DNA of 64,000 bases from assembly GCA_013397845.1 (NCBI GenBank), contig VZTG01003207.1:175439-239438 (forward strand), given 5' to 3'. Below, one piece after another: positions 10,825 through 23,709 of this stretch. A model generated the notes under the pieces. It saw only the letters and a list, made by a program, of their open reading frames with translations, did not search any database and was not told the origin of the DNA. Source of the stretch: Melanocharis versteri (lineage: Eukaryota; Chordata; Aves; Passeriformes; Melanocharitidae). Each line of letters begins with the position of its first letter. The stretch's first letter is position 1. Both the position numbers and the translations under genes were made by a program.

Positions 10825-10899
10825 CACCAGGCCTCAGCACCAGTTAGCAGTTCAATATATAATTTACTTATTCTTTTTCACCTAAGTGATTAGGACTCA

Positions 10900-13070
10900 A
10901 AATACAGAAGCATGTCACACACCCTCAAGTCGTCTGATTGTTCCATAGGAATTTCTGAAAGGCAAAAACCAGCCTGAAATAGTGAGCTGTGCACTCTCCA
11001 GGGGGAAAAAACCCAGGCAAACAAAAGCCTAAACAAGACTTGAAAAAAACCACAACCTTTTTCCCCCACTTCTTCCCCTGCCGTCCCAACTTTCAAGGGA
11101 AACGTTGCAGCTCCTGGAAGATTTCACAGTGCTGTCACCATCTGAAGGAGATGAGCCAACAGTGAAGGAGGAGATAAAAGCTTAACACAGGAGCTGCCAC
11201 GTCTGGCATCCCGCCCAGGACACCACACTCCCCTGTGTCCTCCAATGCCACTGACAGCGCACGGCACCTGCCCCATTCTGTGCCAGTGCTGATGGGCAGC
11301 ACCAGGATAGCCAGCAAGTCTCCCCTGGCTCCACTGTGCATTAAGGAACGAGTCTCTCCTCCTGGTTAATCTTAGCAGGAGTGGTTATGGGTGCTGCTAG
11401 TCAACGCTACACCTACCAGAGCCCTGGGGACGGCAGCTGCTCCATCTCCACCCTTTCTTACAATTCAGGATTGCAGTGGTTGCCCATATTTTCCACAACT
11501 TTCTTAACTAGTGCTGCGGTCAGAGGTGAGGTGATTTCTCTGCTTTTCCACTGCCTAATTAGTCACTGCAGAAGCTTATTCGAGACCCAAGGTTACGCTT
11601 TAACATATTGTTTCATTGAGAGAAAATAGAAATATTTTTACTGGGAGAATTTTTAAGTGATTCATCTACCTTCAGGTAGTTTCAAAGTATCAGTCTTAAT
11701 GTTTCTTATGGTGCTTCATTATATTTTAAACCAGTATTTTTCAAAATGGGAAGTTTTAAACATTAATTTTGAGAACCAGCTGCTTTGTGGCTGAATCACG
11801 CAGTCTGGCAGAACAATAGGAACAGCAGCACTCCCCAGCCCTCCCCCTCCTCCCTGTTTCAACCCTGCATGGGCCATCCCGCTCTTATTTCCCAGAATAA
11901 GTCATCACAAACCATCCCTGCTGCATCCCTTCTCCTCACCAGTCCTTCCTCACACACAGACTTGGCAGCAGGGAAACAGGGACAACCACCGCCGAGAACA
12001 ACCAAACAAAGCCAAAGGCGTTATTGGGTACAGTTTTAAATCAGGCACATTACTCTCTAAACAGTAAAGGAAGACAAAAAAATCCACAGACAACAAACTT
12101 TCTGCAGCTACTGTGTTTTAAATGCTTTACATGTTAGAAGTTGTCCTCTACAACACCGGACAATCGTTTGAAAGCCACCAGGACAAACTGGCAGGGGACT
12201 GTGCCAAGCCATTAACACAACAGCTCGAAGGACTATTTTCTAGGGAAAGGAGGGTGCTATCAGACACCATTATGACCTCAAAGAGAAAACTTTAGAGATA
12301 TTCCTACCCCAAATTATTTAATGTGATAATCTAGAGTGTTCAGATGCTCAAAAAAAAAACACAAGCCTCATTTTGCCCCAAGCTTAGAAACACAAGGGTA
12401 ATGTCTCAAAAGTAAAAATCACATAATCTACAAAGCTAAGTGAACTGAACAAACCCTTTTCCTTATCCCATCCCTTTGCTTTCTTCCAACTCCTTGACTT
12501 AACCCACCTTTCTCCAAATCACTGCTTTCATTTGCATTCCACTTCCTTCCCTTCTTTGATCTGCAGCATCTTCTTTCCTCTCACTTTCTGAATAATTCTT
12601 CCCATTCCTGCTGCTCAACACCAGCCTCCCGCCAATACCTCTCAGTCTAAACTTCCTTTTTTTCTGCCACTGGCCCCTTTCTGCCCCTTCATGCTCTTCA
12701 TCCTAATTCTGCTAGGTCACCAGGTGTGTCCCCTCTTCTCTAATATTCAGATTCTTCTACCAATATCAACTATATTAAACAACCAGGAGCTACCCTGATT
12801 TCAAAGATAATGCAAATAAAAGATAAATTTACAAGTGATTGAGCAAAGGCCACATGGCAAGCCAGTAGTATTGTAAGGAATAAAATGCAGAAGCAGGCTG
12901 ATCTGTACCTGGGCCACTTCATAGTCTGAACTGGATCACAGCACTGACCAATTGAAACAGATTTATGTCAAGTCTAAACCAGACACAGCCACTGAAAAAA
13001 ATGTTGTTTGCCTGTACATTGAAACTATGATTAAAAAGATGATTAAATGTTTCTATTTTGGACAAAAAAA
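10900..13070. other. noncoding stretch
   Basis: Nothing gene-like is supported. Frames are short and without domains. Pyrimidine-rich sequence (about 12450-12760) and A-runs are present, but no splice-bounded block stands out. Confidence 0.45.
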
Positions 13071-13071
13071 C

Positions 13072-13148
13072 CCACCACCACCACCACCACCAACAAAAAA
13101 ACAAAAACAAAAACAAAAAAAACAAAAACAAAAACAAAAAAAAGAAAG
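13072..13148 (+). repeat. simple repeats (CCA)n then (CAAAA)n
   Basis: An ACC/CCA trinucleotide run (13072-13093) passes into an A-rich CAAAA/CAAAAAA run that ends in an AAAG. Simple-repeat expansion produces the lysine/glutamine-rich and valine/phenylalanine-rich false frames here on the two strands. Confidence 0.85.
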
Positions 13149-14784
13149 ACCTCAACCCAAACAACAAAGAATGTCTTTAAAACCCTTTTGCTACAGTAAC
13201 TCATTTCACACAGGGAACAAGACAAGAAAAACATGTTGCAGTGACTTTAGCGATGGGAAAATGACTGATACTTCAGATTGAGCTGACAGCTGACTTAAGA
13301 GTCATCATTAGGGCTAACATCTTCCTTCTCCCCACAGCTTCAGTGGTCTGGCATGTCTCAACACTTGAAGGAAAAAAAAAAGCTGCTGATTTCATAGGGA
13401 AGTAGCCAAAGAGCCTGTTTGGAGGATGAAGTCAACTACATATGGTTCTATTTATTTGTTTGTTTTGGGGTGGGGAGAGGGAGTCAGTGGCAAATTCTCA
13501 GCCCTAACAACCAGCTCACAATAAAAGCTTATGAAGTCAAGAGTTCCTCAAGGAAGAGAAACGCTCTTAAAGTTTGTGTTTATTACATAAATGCCAACAT
13601 ATTTGCAAGATTCCAAAACTCGGTCAGCATCCAGCTTGAATGATTAAAGAGTATTTCTCCTTGAGGATTTGAATCCAGCCCAGATAAACTGCAATCCAAA
13701 ACTGCCTTTGGATAGCAGGTCGATACAATTTACACAAAACCCCCTCTCTGTGTACTGAGGTGATACAAAACAGGTACACTAGGCAGGTCGTGTCCTAATG
13801 CACACTTAGACCTCTGCACCACAAACCAAACCCAGCTGCATTTGAATGCAAGACCAAAGCTTTCTGCATTTTCTTTCAGTGGGGGGAAGAAAAATACCTC
13901 CCTAGGAAACAAAAATACTCTTTCTCTGTGCTTTATGAATGGGAATTGACATAGACAAAGGCAGGAAATGAGGTACGGTTGCTTTTTTCCTCATTTTCTG
14001 TATTATGACCACGATGCATACATACATTTCTACGTTTAAGAATATAACCACATACTCATATATAGCTGCATCTCATCCAAGCACTGGTCACTTGGGAAAA
14101 CTTAGAAATTCAAGAATTCTGTGACTCTGATCCTACAACCATTACCAGTTGGGAGCTAACATACATTTCTTTTTTTGTTCATCCTAAAGCTTTGAATTAT
14201 AATTTGCTCATTAGACTAATAAGTATCTCATCCTTGTGTGGCCCACAACAGCAGAAAGAGCAGTTATTATAGCAGCTCCCCACTGCAGCAGGGGAAGCTT
14301 GTCTGACCTCAGCATCCCTCAGCACCTTAAGCAAACATGGATGCAGTATAGCCATGATCCTCATGCAGCTTTCCTGCTAACCCAGACACAGGAAAGCAAG
14401 AGGTGTGACTCTTCTCTCTCTGGAGTGCACAGAGGCTTTTCTCCAGTCACAAGAGAAAAATCCCATCCCCAAGGGTTTTCTCCATTTGCTCCGGGTAAGA
14501 GAAAATTAACAGTCTGTGGCAAAGGGGCAACATGTGCTGTAAAAAAGGTTCACTAGCTCAAGTGCTTTGGTTGTGCTGAACATTTCAGTTGTGACCAACA
14601 TAATTTCCTGTCATTCCACTTTTCCCAAGTTGCCTCTACATCTGTCCTGAATCTATGTGAAACTCCTGTTTATACTTGGGTAAGAAAACTAAGAGATATT
14701 AACAGTTAACAATTTTTTATTTCTTTCTAAAAAGCTTCTCAATGCATATAAAAATGACCCCAAAATAATGAGTCCGGTTTGGGG

Positions 14785-14893
14785 ATTTTTTTGTTGTTGT
14801 TGTTGTTGTTTTTTGTTGAGGGGTTTATTCGTTTCTTTTCTTTTTTTCCCCCAGGTTTTTTGGTTGGTTTTTTTGTTTTGTTTTGTTTTTAAA
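14785..14893 (+). repeat. T-rich tract with (TTG)n
   Basis: A TTG run (about 14790-14810) is followed by a long T/C-rich tract and TTTTG repeats up to 14893. This is low-complexity DNA of the kind frequent in avian introns. It contains acceptor-like sequences (TTTTTTTCCCCCAG) with no exon evident after them. Confidence 0.75.
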
Positions 14894-14899
14894 GAAAAG

Positions 14900-17800
14900 A
14901 AAGCTGAGATTGTGATTCTGATTCCTTTGAAAACTCCCCTGGCCCATTCCCAAAACATATGCCTGATGAACAGAACGATGACTCTCCCAAATGTACTAAA
15001 TAGGGCAATTTTGGGACCTCTTCCAAAATCTCTTTCCATCTGTCCATCTTCTGTCCAGCAATTCATCATCTCCCCCAAATCTCTAACTCCACTGCTTTCT
15101 TCAGTCCTGGCATTGATATCTGTCTCTGCCCCACATTAACCCAGTCACATCTCACCCCTGAGCAACACCTTTGCTCTTCCTGGAGTTGCTTCCTTTCACA
15201 GACTGACATCAGTTAAATTCTCCAGTTTACCATTCCCAAAGCCAGGTGTCTCTGGGGCAGAACCCACTGCTTGCAAAAGGAAGAGGGGCAACCCTATGTC
15301 ACAGATCTTTGTTTTCTGCTGCAAAAACAGGCATCAATCCAAACAGCAGAGGCATCAAGTTCTGCCTCTTCTACACCAGTTCACATGAGCTCCAATAGTC
15401 CACTTGCCCTACTTCTCTTTGGGATTCCTTTATAAGCAAGGCTGAACCTTCTAGCACCATTATCTGACCTAATCCAGCCCCGCTGAAATCCCATCATTTG
15501 CCTGCACAAAACATGGAAAGAACTAGCACTGATCTTAGACTCCAGACTACCAATGGTCCTTGTCCACAAGAGAGTTAAGTACTAATATTGCACATGCCCA
15601 GAAGAGGTGGCAGAAAGACTGTCCTGCCTGCAGCAGGTGAGAGACCTGCAATTTTCCTGGGAATCGGGCTTTTTCCTTTAGCCTCCTGATTTACAGCGCA
15701 ATCAATACGTTTCTGCCCATTGCTGCCACCCCCTTTAGTTTCAGAATTGACGGGCGGCAGCGCTCCAGTGCTATTGTGTTACAGACAAACTGCGAAATGC
15801 CACCGAGGCAGTGCTCGGCTGAGTCACGCACAGTCAGCACAACACAACGGGCCGGCAGGGCTGGAAGGCTCTGCACGGACCTGGCCGTGCCAAGGCATCC
15901 CGTTCCCGCCTGTCAGCAGCCCCTGCCAATGCCATTTCTTGCCCCGCAGAGGTTTTGACAGCAGAAATTATTCTTAGGTCCCTCTCCCTCTCGCACATGT
16001 ATACGCACACACGCGTTTCATCGGATCACTTCTCAGCCTGCGATAGCCTTATCACACCCTCATAAAGCTGGGAAGTACTATTAAATGGGGATAACAGGCA
16101 AGGGCAACGGGAGGAAGCAGACGAGTTAGCTAAATGAGCTGAAAACGAGTTGTCGGATAACACGTCAAGACAATCCAAGTCCTTACTTCTGCTGAGGGGG
16201 CAAAGAAGCCCCTCCTGCTTCTTCCCTCAGCACATTTCCCTGACTAGATCTGGCTGAAAAACGCTGTCTTTACTTGGCTAGTTTACCACAGCATACTTGC
16301 AGCAGTAACAAGGAATGTGGGAGACAACTGGGTCCATTCCATTTGGTAACCGTGCTGATCTCTATCCACGTCAGCCTATCACGAAGCCATGCCCTTATGA
16401 ACAACCTGACACCCGCAACCCAAACGCCAGTATCGCCCCATCTCCGAGCCATGGATTTCAACTCCAAACGGTGAACAGCACCCAGTAAGTGCAAGCCTGC
16501 TTTCATTCAGGTTCTTCCATCTGCTTCCCTTCCCCCAGCTCAGTCGGAAGGGGTTCAAGCCTAATTCCTGCCTTCCTCATCAGACGCCCACAGCCAGAGC
16601 TTACAAAGGGAAGCCCTCCAGCACATCCTCTTCTGGAGGTGCAGAGAAGCTAAACAACATCATCAGCAGAGGCAGGCTTGGGTCTGAAGCACAGCAAGTC
16701 GAGTCCTCATCCAGCACCTTCCCTCCAGTGGGATGGCCTATCTTCCTCCCTTTCCCTGAACTGCGTATGTTCTAAATGATACTGCAGCCACAGCACTGCC
16801 AGGACCACTTAATACAAACCTGCAGCTTGAGAAACAATTATTTAGTGCATCATGTCAACAAGTACTTGGTTCATAACTTGACACCCAGTCCTGCCCTTTC
16901 ACCTTCCACCATCTTTTGAAGGCATTTTCCAGGAACAGCTTACAGTAAACCAGCTTCCAAAGCCAAACAGACATAAGAATGCCTTAATTACACTGCAGCA
17001 GGTGACACACCTTTTCAAAGCTTTAAGGAAACAAAACACAAACCAAAACAAGCTTCTCCTCCCACTCCTCACAGAACGGCATGAAGGCACAGAAGGATCC
17101 TGGCTGCCAGTGACAAAGCCAGTTTCCAAAGCCATTTCCCCACTTGCCGTCTCCAGGTGTGACTGGGAAGCAGGATCCGTTTCATAAAAGACAGCCATTG
17201 AAAAACCTCTCTGCTCATCACCCTGTCCTGTCAGGAGCAAAGGCTTTGCTCTAGCTCGGAGGACGGCCTTTGTGCTGGCAGGCTAGGGGATATTCTGGGC
17301 AGCTGGACAACACCACATTCCTTTCCCTGTGAAACTTGTATGAAATGCTGCGTCTTAGACAGACACTTACTAGTGTTTAAACTAACACTTTCCAAAAGAG
17401 AAAGAAACCCCACATCTAATCAATATTCCCAACTGGCTCAAGTGCTCGTATCTACAATGCAAGAAGAGAAACACTAAGAGGGGCAAAGAGAGGGAAAAGG
17501 AAGTGTTTTCAAGTTAAATGAGACACGTGAGAGAAAAATGACAAAATGGTCAGCAAGTGCCTTCCAGAGTCACACAGCTGTACAGGCGCTTTTTGTAGAA
17601 GAGATTTTATAGCAAGCCAGAAAAAATAAGCTGCTGTCTCCAAAGGAGCCCAAGGTAGGGCATGAAAAGAATGTAAAGGAAAAGGGAAGCTCAAGCTGCT
17701 TGAGCAGCTGTAATGCTTTGACTGGGACCAGTGGATGACAAGCTATAAAACACATTAGCTGGGTGTACGGGGTAAATATGAACAGAGAGATCTCGCATTT

Positions 17801-19738
17801 TTGTCTCCAGTGGCTGCAGCTCTGGCAGGACACTCCCTGGATACTTGGACATGGAGGACAAGTGAAATTTCTTAGATGCAGGCACCGTCCAGGAGGAGGT
17901 CTTGCCAAATTGCAGTCTCTGCAGCCACAGGAGAGAAGCACATGGAGGTCCTTTGACAGTCCAGGAGACAAACTGGCCAGTATCTTAATTCAATCAGACT
18001 TCTGCAAAAATAACAAAAATATCCACAGTGGTATCAGACACAAAATCAGTTATGAACTAGTGCAGACCCTCACATTTTGAACTGTATGAAGGCCAACTGA
18101 CAGAGACATAAAGAAGCAGCTTCTCTCTTAGGGTCATTGCTCCAAATTACCCACAGTGGAGTAGTTCTTCACTTTCTGAGGACACTTGGTGTCAGCTCTG
18201 ACATCACAGCCAGCTCCAGTGCCCAAGACAGGGTATCAGACTGAATGGGTCAGTGGGCCCAATGGTGGGGCAGTGTCTCTGGCATTTTACCATGGGCATG
18301 AAGCAAACCACGCAGCAACACACAAACCATGACACCCCACACAATGATGATCCAGCAAGATGCCACGGTAAGAGGCTTGGAAGAACCACTGACAGTAGAC
18401 ATGGTCTATCCAGCCAACACCTCACTCAGTTTCGTCCATGTTTATCTTATGTAATCAAAATAATAATGAAAAATCCAGTTCTGTGGTATTTGACATTGAA
18501 GTTCGTGCTACCCCACTGCATCAACCTGCAGTCTAGGTCTCAGATGCGTAAGAGTCCTATGAGAAACAGGGACAACCTGCAAATATCAGGAAAGTAGATG
18601 CCCTTCCCCAACAAGGATTAAAGATCAAGAGTTCTCTGGGGCAGAAACGTGGCTTACAACAAAAACTCAGGAGAGGGGACTAAGAAGGAGGACTGAAATG
18701 TAAGGCTACATTTAACATAAAGCTCTTCTAGGGAAAGACACTTCTGCTGTGCAAAACCCAGCATGGCCCATCTTTACCTGAACGACCCACCCATGGGGTC
18801 TGATCAACAAAAGTGCAAGTTCCACTGCTGAGGGACAGGCCAGACAGGCAAAGGCAGGTGAAACAGAGGGCCTCTGTGAGGTCTCTGGGACCTCCACTCT
18901 CCTAAGGCACAAGGTGGAAGCCATTGCTCCTAAAAGCTAATGAAAAATTGAGAAGTTTGGGGTGGGAGGCGGGGGGAGATCAGATTCTGTATTTGAGATT
19001 CTGGGAGCTGAAAGGGAATAAAAAGCTGGTTGAAGCCTAGCTCTGCTAAAAAACCCTATGTGCAGACACAGAAACAATGCTCATTTTACATTAGAAACCA
19101 GGAAACGAGGTGGAAGGAGAATGCAAGACAGCACTGTGTTTCTGCATTAGGGTTTTTAAGTACACTGCAGGATTTCTGTCTCAGAGTACTCATTGAGTTA
19201 CATCAGACTGTAATGGCCTGTTGATTTTGAGAGATTATGGCAGCGCTGCTGATGCAGGGGGAGAGGAGATGGAAGGAGAGAGAAGATGTGATGCATCAGC
19301 CAGCGTGCGCACACATTTCAGATGATTACCCCTACACTCCCGCGTGAGAAAGACACAGCGGATTCACAGCAGGACCAGGACCAGGAGCGGACCATGCATG
19401 GGACCCTGTTAGCAATCGGCACAGACACAGCAGGCGGGTTTTTGCCCCTCTGGGGCAGCAGAGGCCAAAAGCAACATTTCTGCAGGGGAGTCCCATTCAG
19501 GGCTGGCAGGACCAGAGCCACACGGTGTGGCATGGCAAGCATAATGGAAAAGGTGAATCCCGTGTTCAAGATGTGCAACGTGTTCCTGAGATGGATTCAG
19601 TCTCACTCTGCCAGGCTGACAACTTTGCTTGCCTGCCTATTTCTCTCCTGTATTTCACAGAAAGATGGTATCCTTTCCTTTTCCTTTCTTTGCTCCCGGG
19701 CACAAGCAATCAAGAACAAAGGATGAAAGAAAAATGCA
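14900..19738. other. noncoding stretch
   Basis: I found no supportable gene, RNA or mobile element here. Scattered acceptor- and donor-like words exist but do not bound convincing open blocks. Confidence 0.4.
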
Positions 19739-19772
19739 GGGGGGGATGGGGGGGGAGTGAGGCGGGGGAGGG
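19739..19772 (+). other. G-quadruplex-forming motif
   Basis: Runs of six, eight, five and three G are separated by loops of one to eight bases (GGGGGG-AT-GGGGGGGG ... GGGGG-A-GGG). This satisfies the usual four-run quadruplex pattern on the plus strand. No promoter is apparent beside it. Confidence 0.5.
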
Positions 19773-22750
19773 ACATTTGAGAGTTAGGGAGCAATCTTTA
19801 GCAGAGAGAAGATAATTTAAAAAAAAAAAAGCAAAAAGGAGATGCAGAGGCTTGAAAAAAACCCCACAATATGCAAATTAGGCAGAACAAAAATCAGAGC
19901 TGGGAAAAAAATAAAATCACACTAAACCAACCCATCTCTCCATAAGCTCTCTGTCTCTCAGACAAGGGGATGCCGTTGGGGTGAGAGGTTCCCAAAGCCT
20001 TCTACCACCCTCCGCCTCCAGCAGACACCCGTGGCTCACTGCAGGCAGGCAATCTACCCTCTGGGGCATAGCAAAGGAAGGGAAGAGGGAAGAGTAAAGC
20101 AATTCTGGAGCAGTGAAAATCCTTGTTTTCTCTCTGAGGTAGGGAGCTGTGGGGCAAACAGAACCAGCCAGGTGCTTCTAACACGATGTCTGTCAAACAA
20201 TCTGATTTCAAGCTTCACTGGAGGAGTCCCTCAGCAGCTGCTTTAATCTACTGCAGCACTCTTCCCCCACAGCAGGCTGCGTTCCCCTTGTGCCTCCTCC
20301 ACTCCTCCACCAGGACAGAGGTCCCACAGGAGCAGAGACCTCCACCTCAGCTGGCAGCAGGCTGCCTCACAGACTGAACCACCTCAGGCCACACCACAAG
20401 CTAAGGAGGATCAGGCTTGAACTGGAGCTTTCCAAAGGGCATCCAGCTGCACAAAGGAAAGCAGGATTTTGCTCCTGCAGATGACATACTATTTTAGATG
20501 CAGAGCCCTCACACTGCTCAGAGGTGGGTGTCAGCAAAGGTGGCTTCTTCCTTCCAGACCATGGAGTAAATAACTCATCCATCAGCTTGTTCATTAGCGA
20601 CACTGTAGCTGGTGGTGTGTTACGACACACCATAGTGCAGTTACCCTTCTACTCATCATCATTTATTTCTTCTCCTTCCAAGGTATGGCAAAGCATCAGT
20701 GCGTGCTCCTCAGCTGGGAACAGTGAGAGATGTAAAAGGGAACTAGGAAGCAGCAGGATTCCTGGCTTTTAGACAAAGTCTGGGGCTGACTCACCTGAAA
20801 TACCACATTTTAGCGCCAGGAGTGCTCTCCTTTCATGTAAACAGCAGCTCCTCTGCTCCAGCTTTCTGTTCTCCTTCCTGTCCACATTTCTATTTGAACC
20901 ATTATCTGTTTGTCCAGTTCTGCCTGTGAACACCTGAAGCTAGGGACTATAGGCTATGGGTTGGTCCTAACAAAATATTTTTAAAAAAATCTATCAATAT
21001 CAGAAACATGGTATTACTTTTACTTATTACCAAGGAGCATCACACTTAACTTAGTAAATACTAACTGCCTAGAAGTACAAGTCACAGTTGTGTTGCAAAG
21101 GCTAGTTAAAAAGCAATTTCAGGAAGCTGACAAATTCCACACCAAAGGTGTCTAAGCTCTGGTGGCATGTGCGAAAGCAAAAGCTGAGCCTTGCACCATA
21201 TTTTACAAAGGACTGTGGATCTCAAGGTAAAGCAAATACGGGAAGCTGTGCTGGTATTGAGGGCAGTCAGACGTCTAAGGGGAAAACAGCAAGAAAGCAA
21301 AAATACAGCAGTGAGAGGGCAGGGAGAAGAGAACAGTAAGTTTTAGCAGAGATTTTTGCCATGCAGATTGGTAACTCCAATCAGTTGCAAAGGTCACTCG
21401 CACCTCCAGAAACCAGAGTGGCTGCAGGCACTGACTGTATTTCCCAGGAGCTCCCTTGCTCCCAAGCGTGACTTCCCCACCCCAGAGACCCACAGGGAGG
21501 CAGAGTGAGAAGATGTATGATGTCTCAGTTCACATCTTAGCCAGGTCTCTGTCCCCATCAGTAAGAACTGCCACCACCACTGTCACTAATTGGTTCTCTT
21601 GTCATGCTGCAGAGGTGACACAGACCACATGGGCACAGACAGGAGGCCTCCCTCTCCCTGGTCCCCTCAGGTCACTGCTAGGTACCCTGGTAGAACAGTG
21701 TGCATGCATAGCTGGTGTTGCCATGATGTGTGATGCCTGCTCGGTGAATAAAGAGCATCACTATCTGGAGCTGTCGAGCCTGCGTCACTCACTGCAAGAA
21801 GCGGGGGGGGAAGACAACTACCAGCTTAAACCAGATTTTACTGGTAGGAGCATCACCAGAATCCAGGCTCTCAGGGACTTTACAAGGGATCCTGAAACAC
21901 TACCAGCTGCAGTTGCAGCCTCCATATCCTCTGTCAGCCTGGAAAAACAACAATTAGCACACGTGTGCATTAGGGCATGCATGTGTTTGCATGAGCCTGC
22001 GGTGCAAACATACACAATAAACAGTACGAGGAAGAAAGAGACTGTTGTTTGAAGCTCAAAGAAGCTATTCGTAAAAATCTGTGTGCAAGTGAGAATGAAA
22101 AAAAGGCAAAAATTACTTTCATCTTTCTGTGAGGCAGAGGGGGCAGGGAATTAAGCACACACACCCCCCAAGCAATGCCCAGGAAGAATTATGCGGCTCG
22201 TGATAAATGCACTTTTCTGGTTCTGTGAAAAATCTGACATAATGAAAGTACCTTGAATGCAATTACTGGCACTTGTTTAGCATGGCAGGGCATTGCACTG
22301 CCACTGGGCTCCCTCCTCTCTGCTCCCAATTAGCATGCCAAGTACTCCAGCCACACACATGGGCTCACAGGTCAGGGATTGGCGCGGAGGAGCAGCAAAC
22401 AGCTACCTGCCCACCAATGAGGGAGCGAGCGATGTGCTGGAAAGCTCCAGCTTCCTTCATTTTACATCCTCCCATCCCTATCACACTCTTTTCCTCCACT
22501 CCTCCAGGGTCTCTGGAGGCAGTGATAAAAACCGCAAGCTCTCCCCCTCCTCTCTCAGCTGGTCTCATTCACGGCTCATGGCAGACCCGGTTTCCTCTGG
22601 GGACTCACTAATGAAGACGGCCAACGTTAATCTCTTTCCCCCTCCCTGACGGGTCGATTTATAGTTCCACGGAGAGTCCTGGATTGCAGCCAGAGGGCTT
22701 GACACATTCTTCTTGTTCCAAGACGAAAGGGGAGGGGGGGAAGAGACAGG
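19773..22750. other. noncoding stretch
   Basis: No gene is supported. A 198-codon plus-strand frame (21456-22052) has no recognisable domain. A perfect CAG|GTGAGTC donor on the minus strand at 20788-20794 is preceded by only a poor acceptor, so no exon is called. Confidence 0.4.
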
Positions 22751-22753
22751 CTT

Positions 22754-22790
22754 GCGCGCACACACACACACCGAAGACACACACACACAT
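22754..22790 (+). repeat. (CA)n microsatellite, interrupted
   Basis: Two CA runs are separated by CCGAAG. This is an ordinary dinucleotide repeat. A second short CA run lies at about 24135-24153. Confidence 0.8.
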
Positions 22791-23469
22791 TTGTGATTTG
22801 GATTCAGCTGGAAGATGCAGCTGGAAAACCTGTTTACCTGTTCCGAAACGGCAGCTGAAGGGAACAGTAGCCAACAGTGCCTCTGTATATACGTGTACAC
22901 TCCAAACATCTTTGCGTTTCCACAGCACCTCTTCCAACCCAAAGACCCCAAACCACGGGGATCACTCCCTCATCACCAGGATGAAATAAAGCATCAGTTG
23001 TGTGCCAGCAGCATTACCCGTGAGTCATTAGCAGAGGAAGCAAATGATAACTTCTCCAGGATAAACGGCAGGGGGAGGGAAAGGGGAAATTTTAGACAGG
23101 CAGAAAGTAATGAACTGGAATTTGGCCAGGACACTGAGGTTACTGTCGCCTCATCTCGTGAGAAGTGCAGTGGGATCTTTAACAATCGATTGATCAAGGC
23201 CGCAGTTCTACTTCTCATCCATAAGAGTTTCCAGTACTCGCTGCAGCTTCTTCAAGAGCAATGCTGGTGCATGAGCTCAGCTGTGGCTCAGAGAGAAATG
23301 CACCCCTCTGGTACCCCACCTGCTTTTCTACAGCACTGCAAGGCACTGCCTGCACTGGAACTCCTCAGACCTGTCACTCCCATAGCTGCACCTTCAAATG
23401 AACCGAAGAGAAGGAGAGACTCGGGTATTCTTTTACGACTGAGCTATGAGGGAGCATCCCTTCCGTTCC

Positions 23470-23700
23470 CCATGTGGCAGGCTCTGCCGTAGCCTCGTCG
23501 GAACCCCTAGCTCGGCGCTGTTTGCTCAGCTCGGCTCCCCGCGCACACAGCGGACCGGCCCGCGCTGACAGCACAGCTCTGCTAATAGGGTCAGTCAGTG
23601 AGCTACTGCTGCAGAGCCGCAGGGGAGCACAAAACACCGGCTTTATTCCTGTAAGACCTATACATTACCTCCTCGCCCCCGCCCCCTCAGGAACCGAGTG
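23470..23700. promoter_or_regulatory. small CpG-rich cluster
   Basis: About 15 CpGs fall between 23485 and 23575 in otherwise CpG-poor DNA. The cluster has no clear donor on either strand and no GC-box array, and it is too short for a standard CpG island. It overlaps the C-terminal part of the 225-codon plus-strand frame 22815-23492. It could be a weak promoter or an unmethylated enhancer. Confidence 0.3.
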
Positions 23701-23709
23701 GTGGATTTA

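Noticed and set aside
12919..13281. Phe/Leu/Val-rich and Lys/Gln-rich peptides
   Set aside because: Direct translation of (CCA)n and (CAAAA)n simple repeats.
21456..22052. 198-codon plus-strand frame
   Set aside because: No recognisable motif; low-complexity segments and stop-poor GC-rich DNA explain it.
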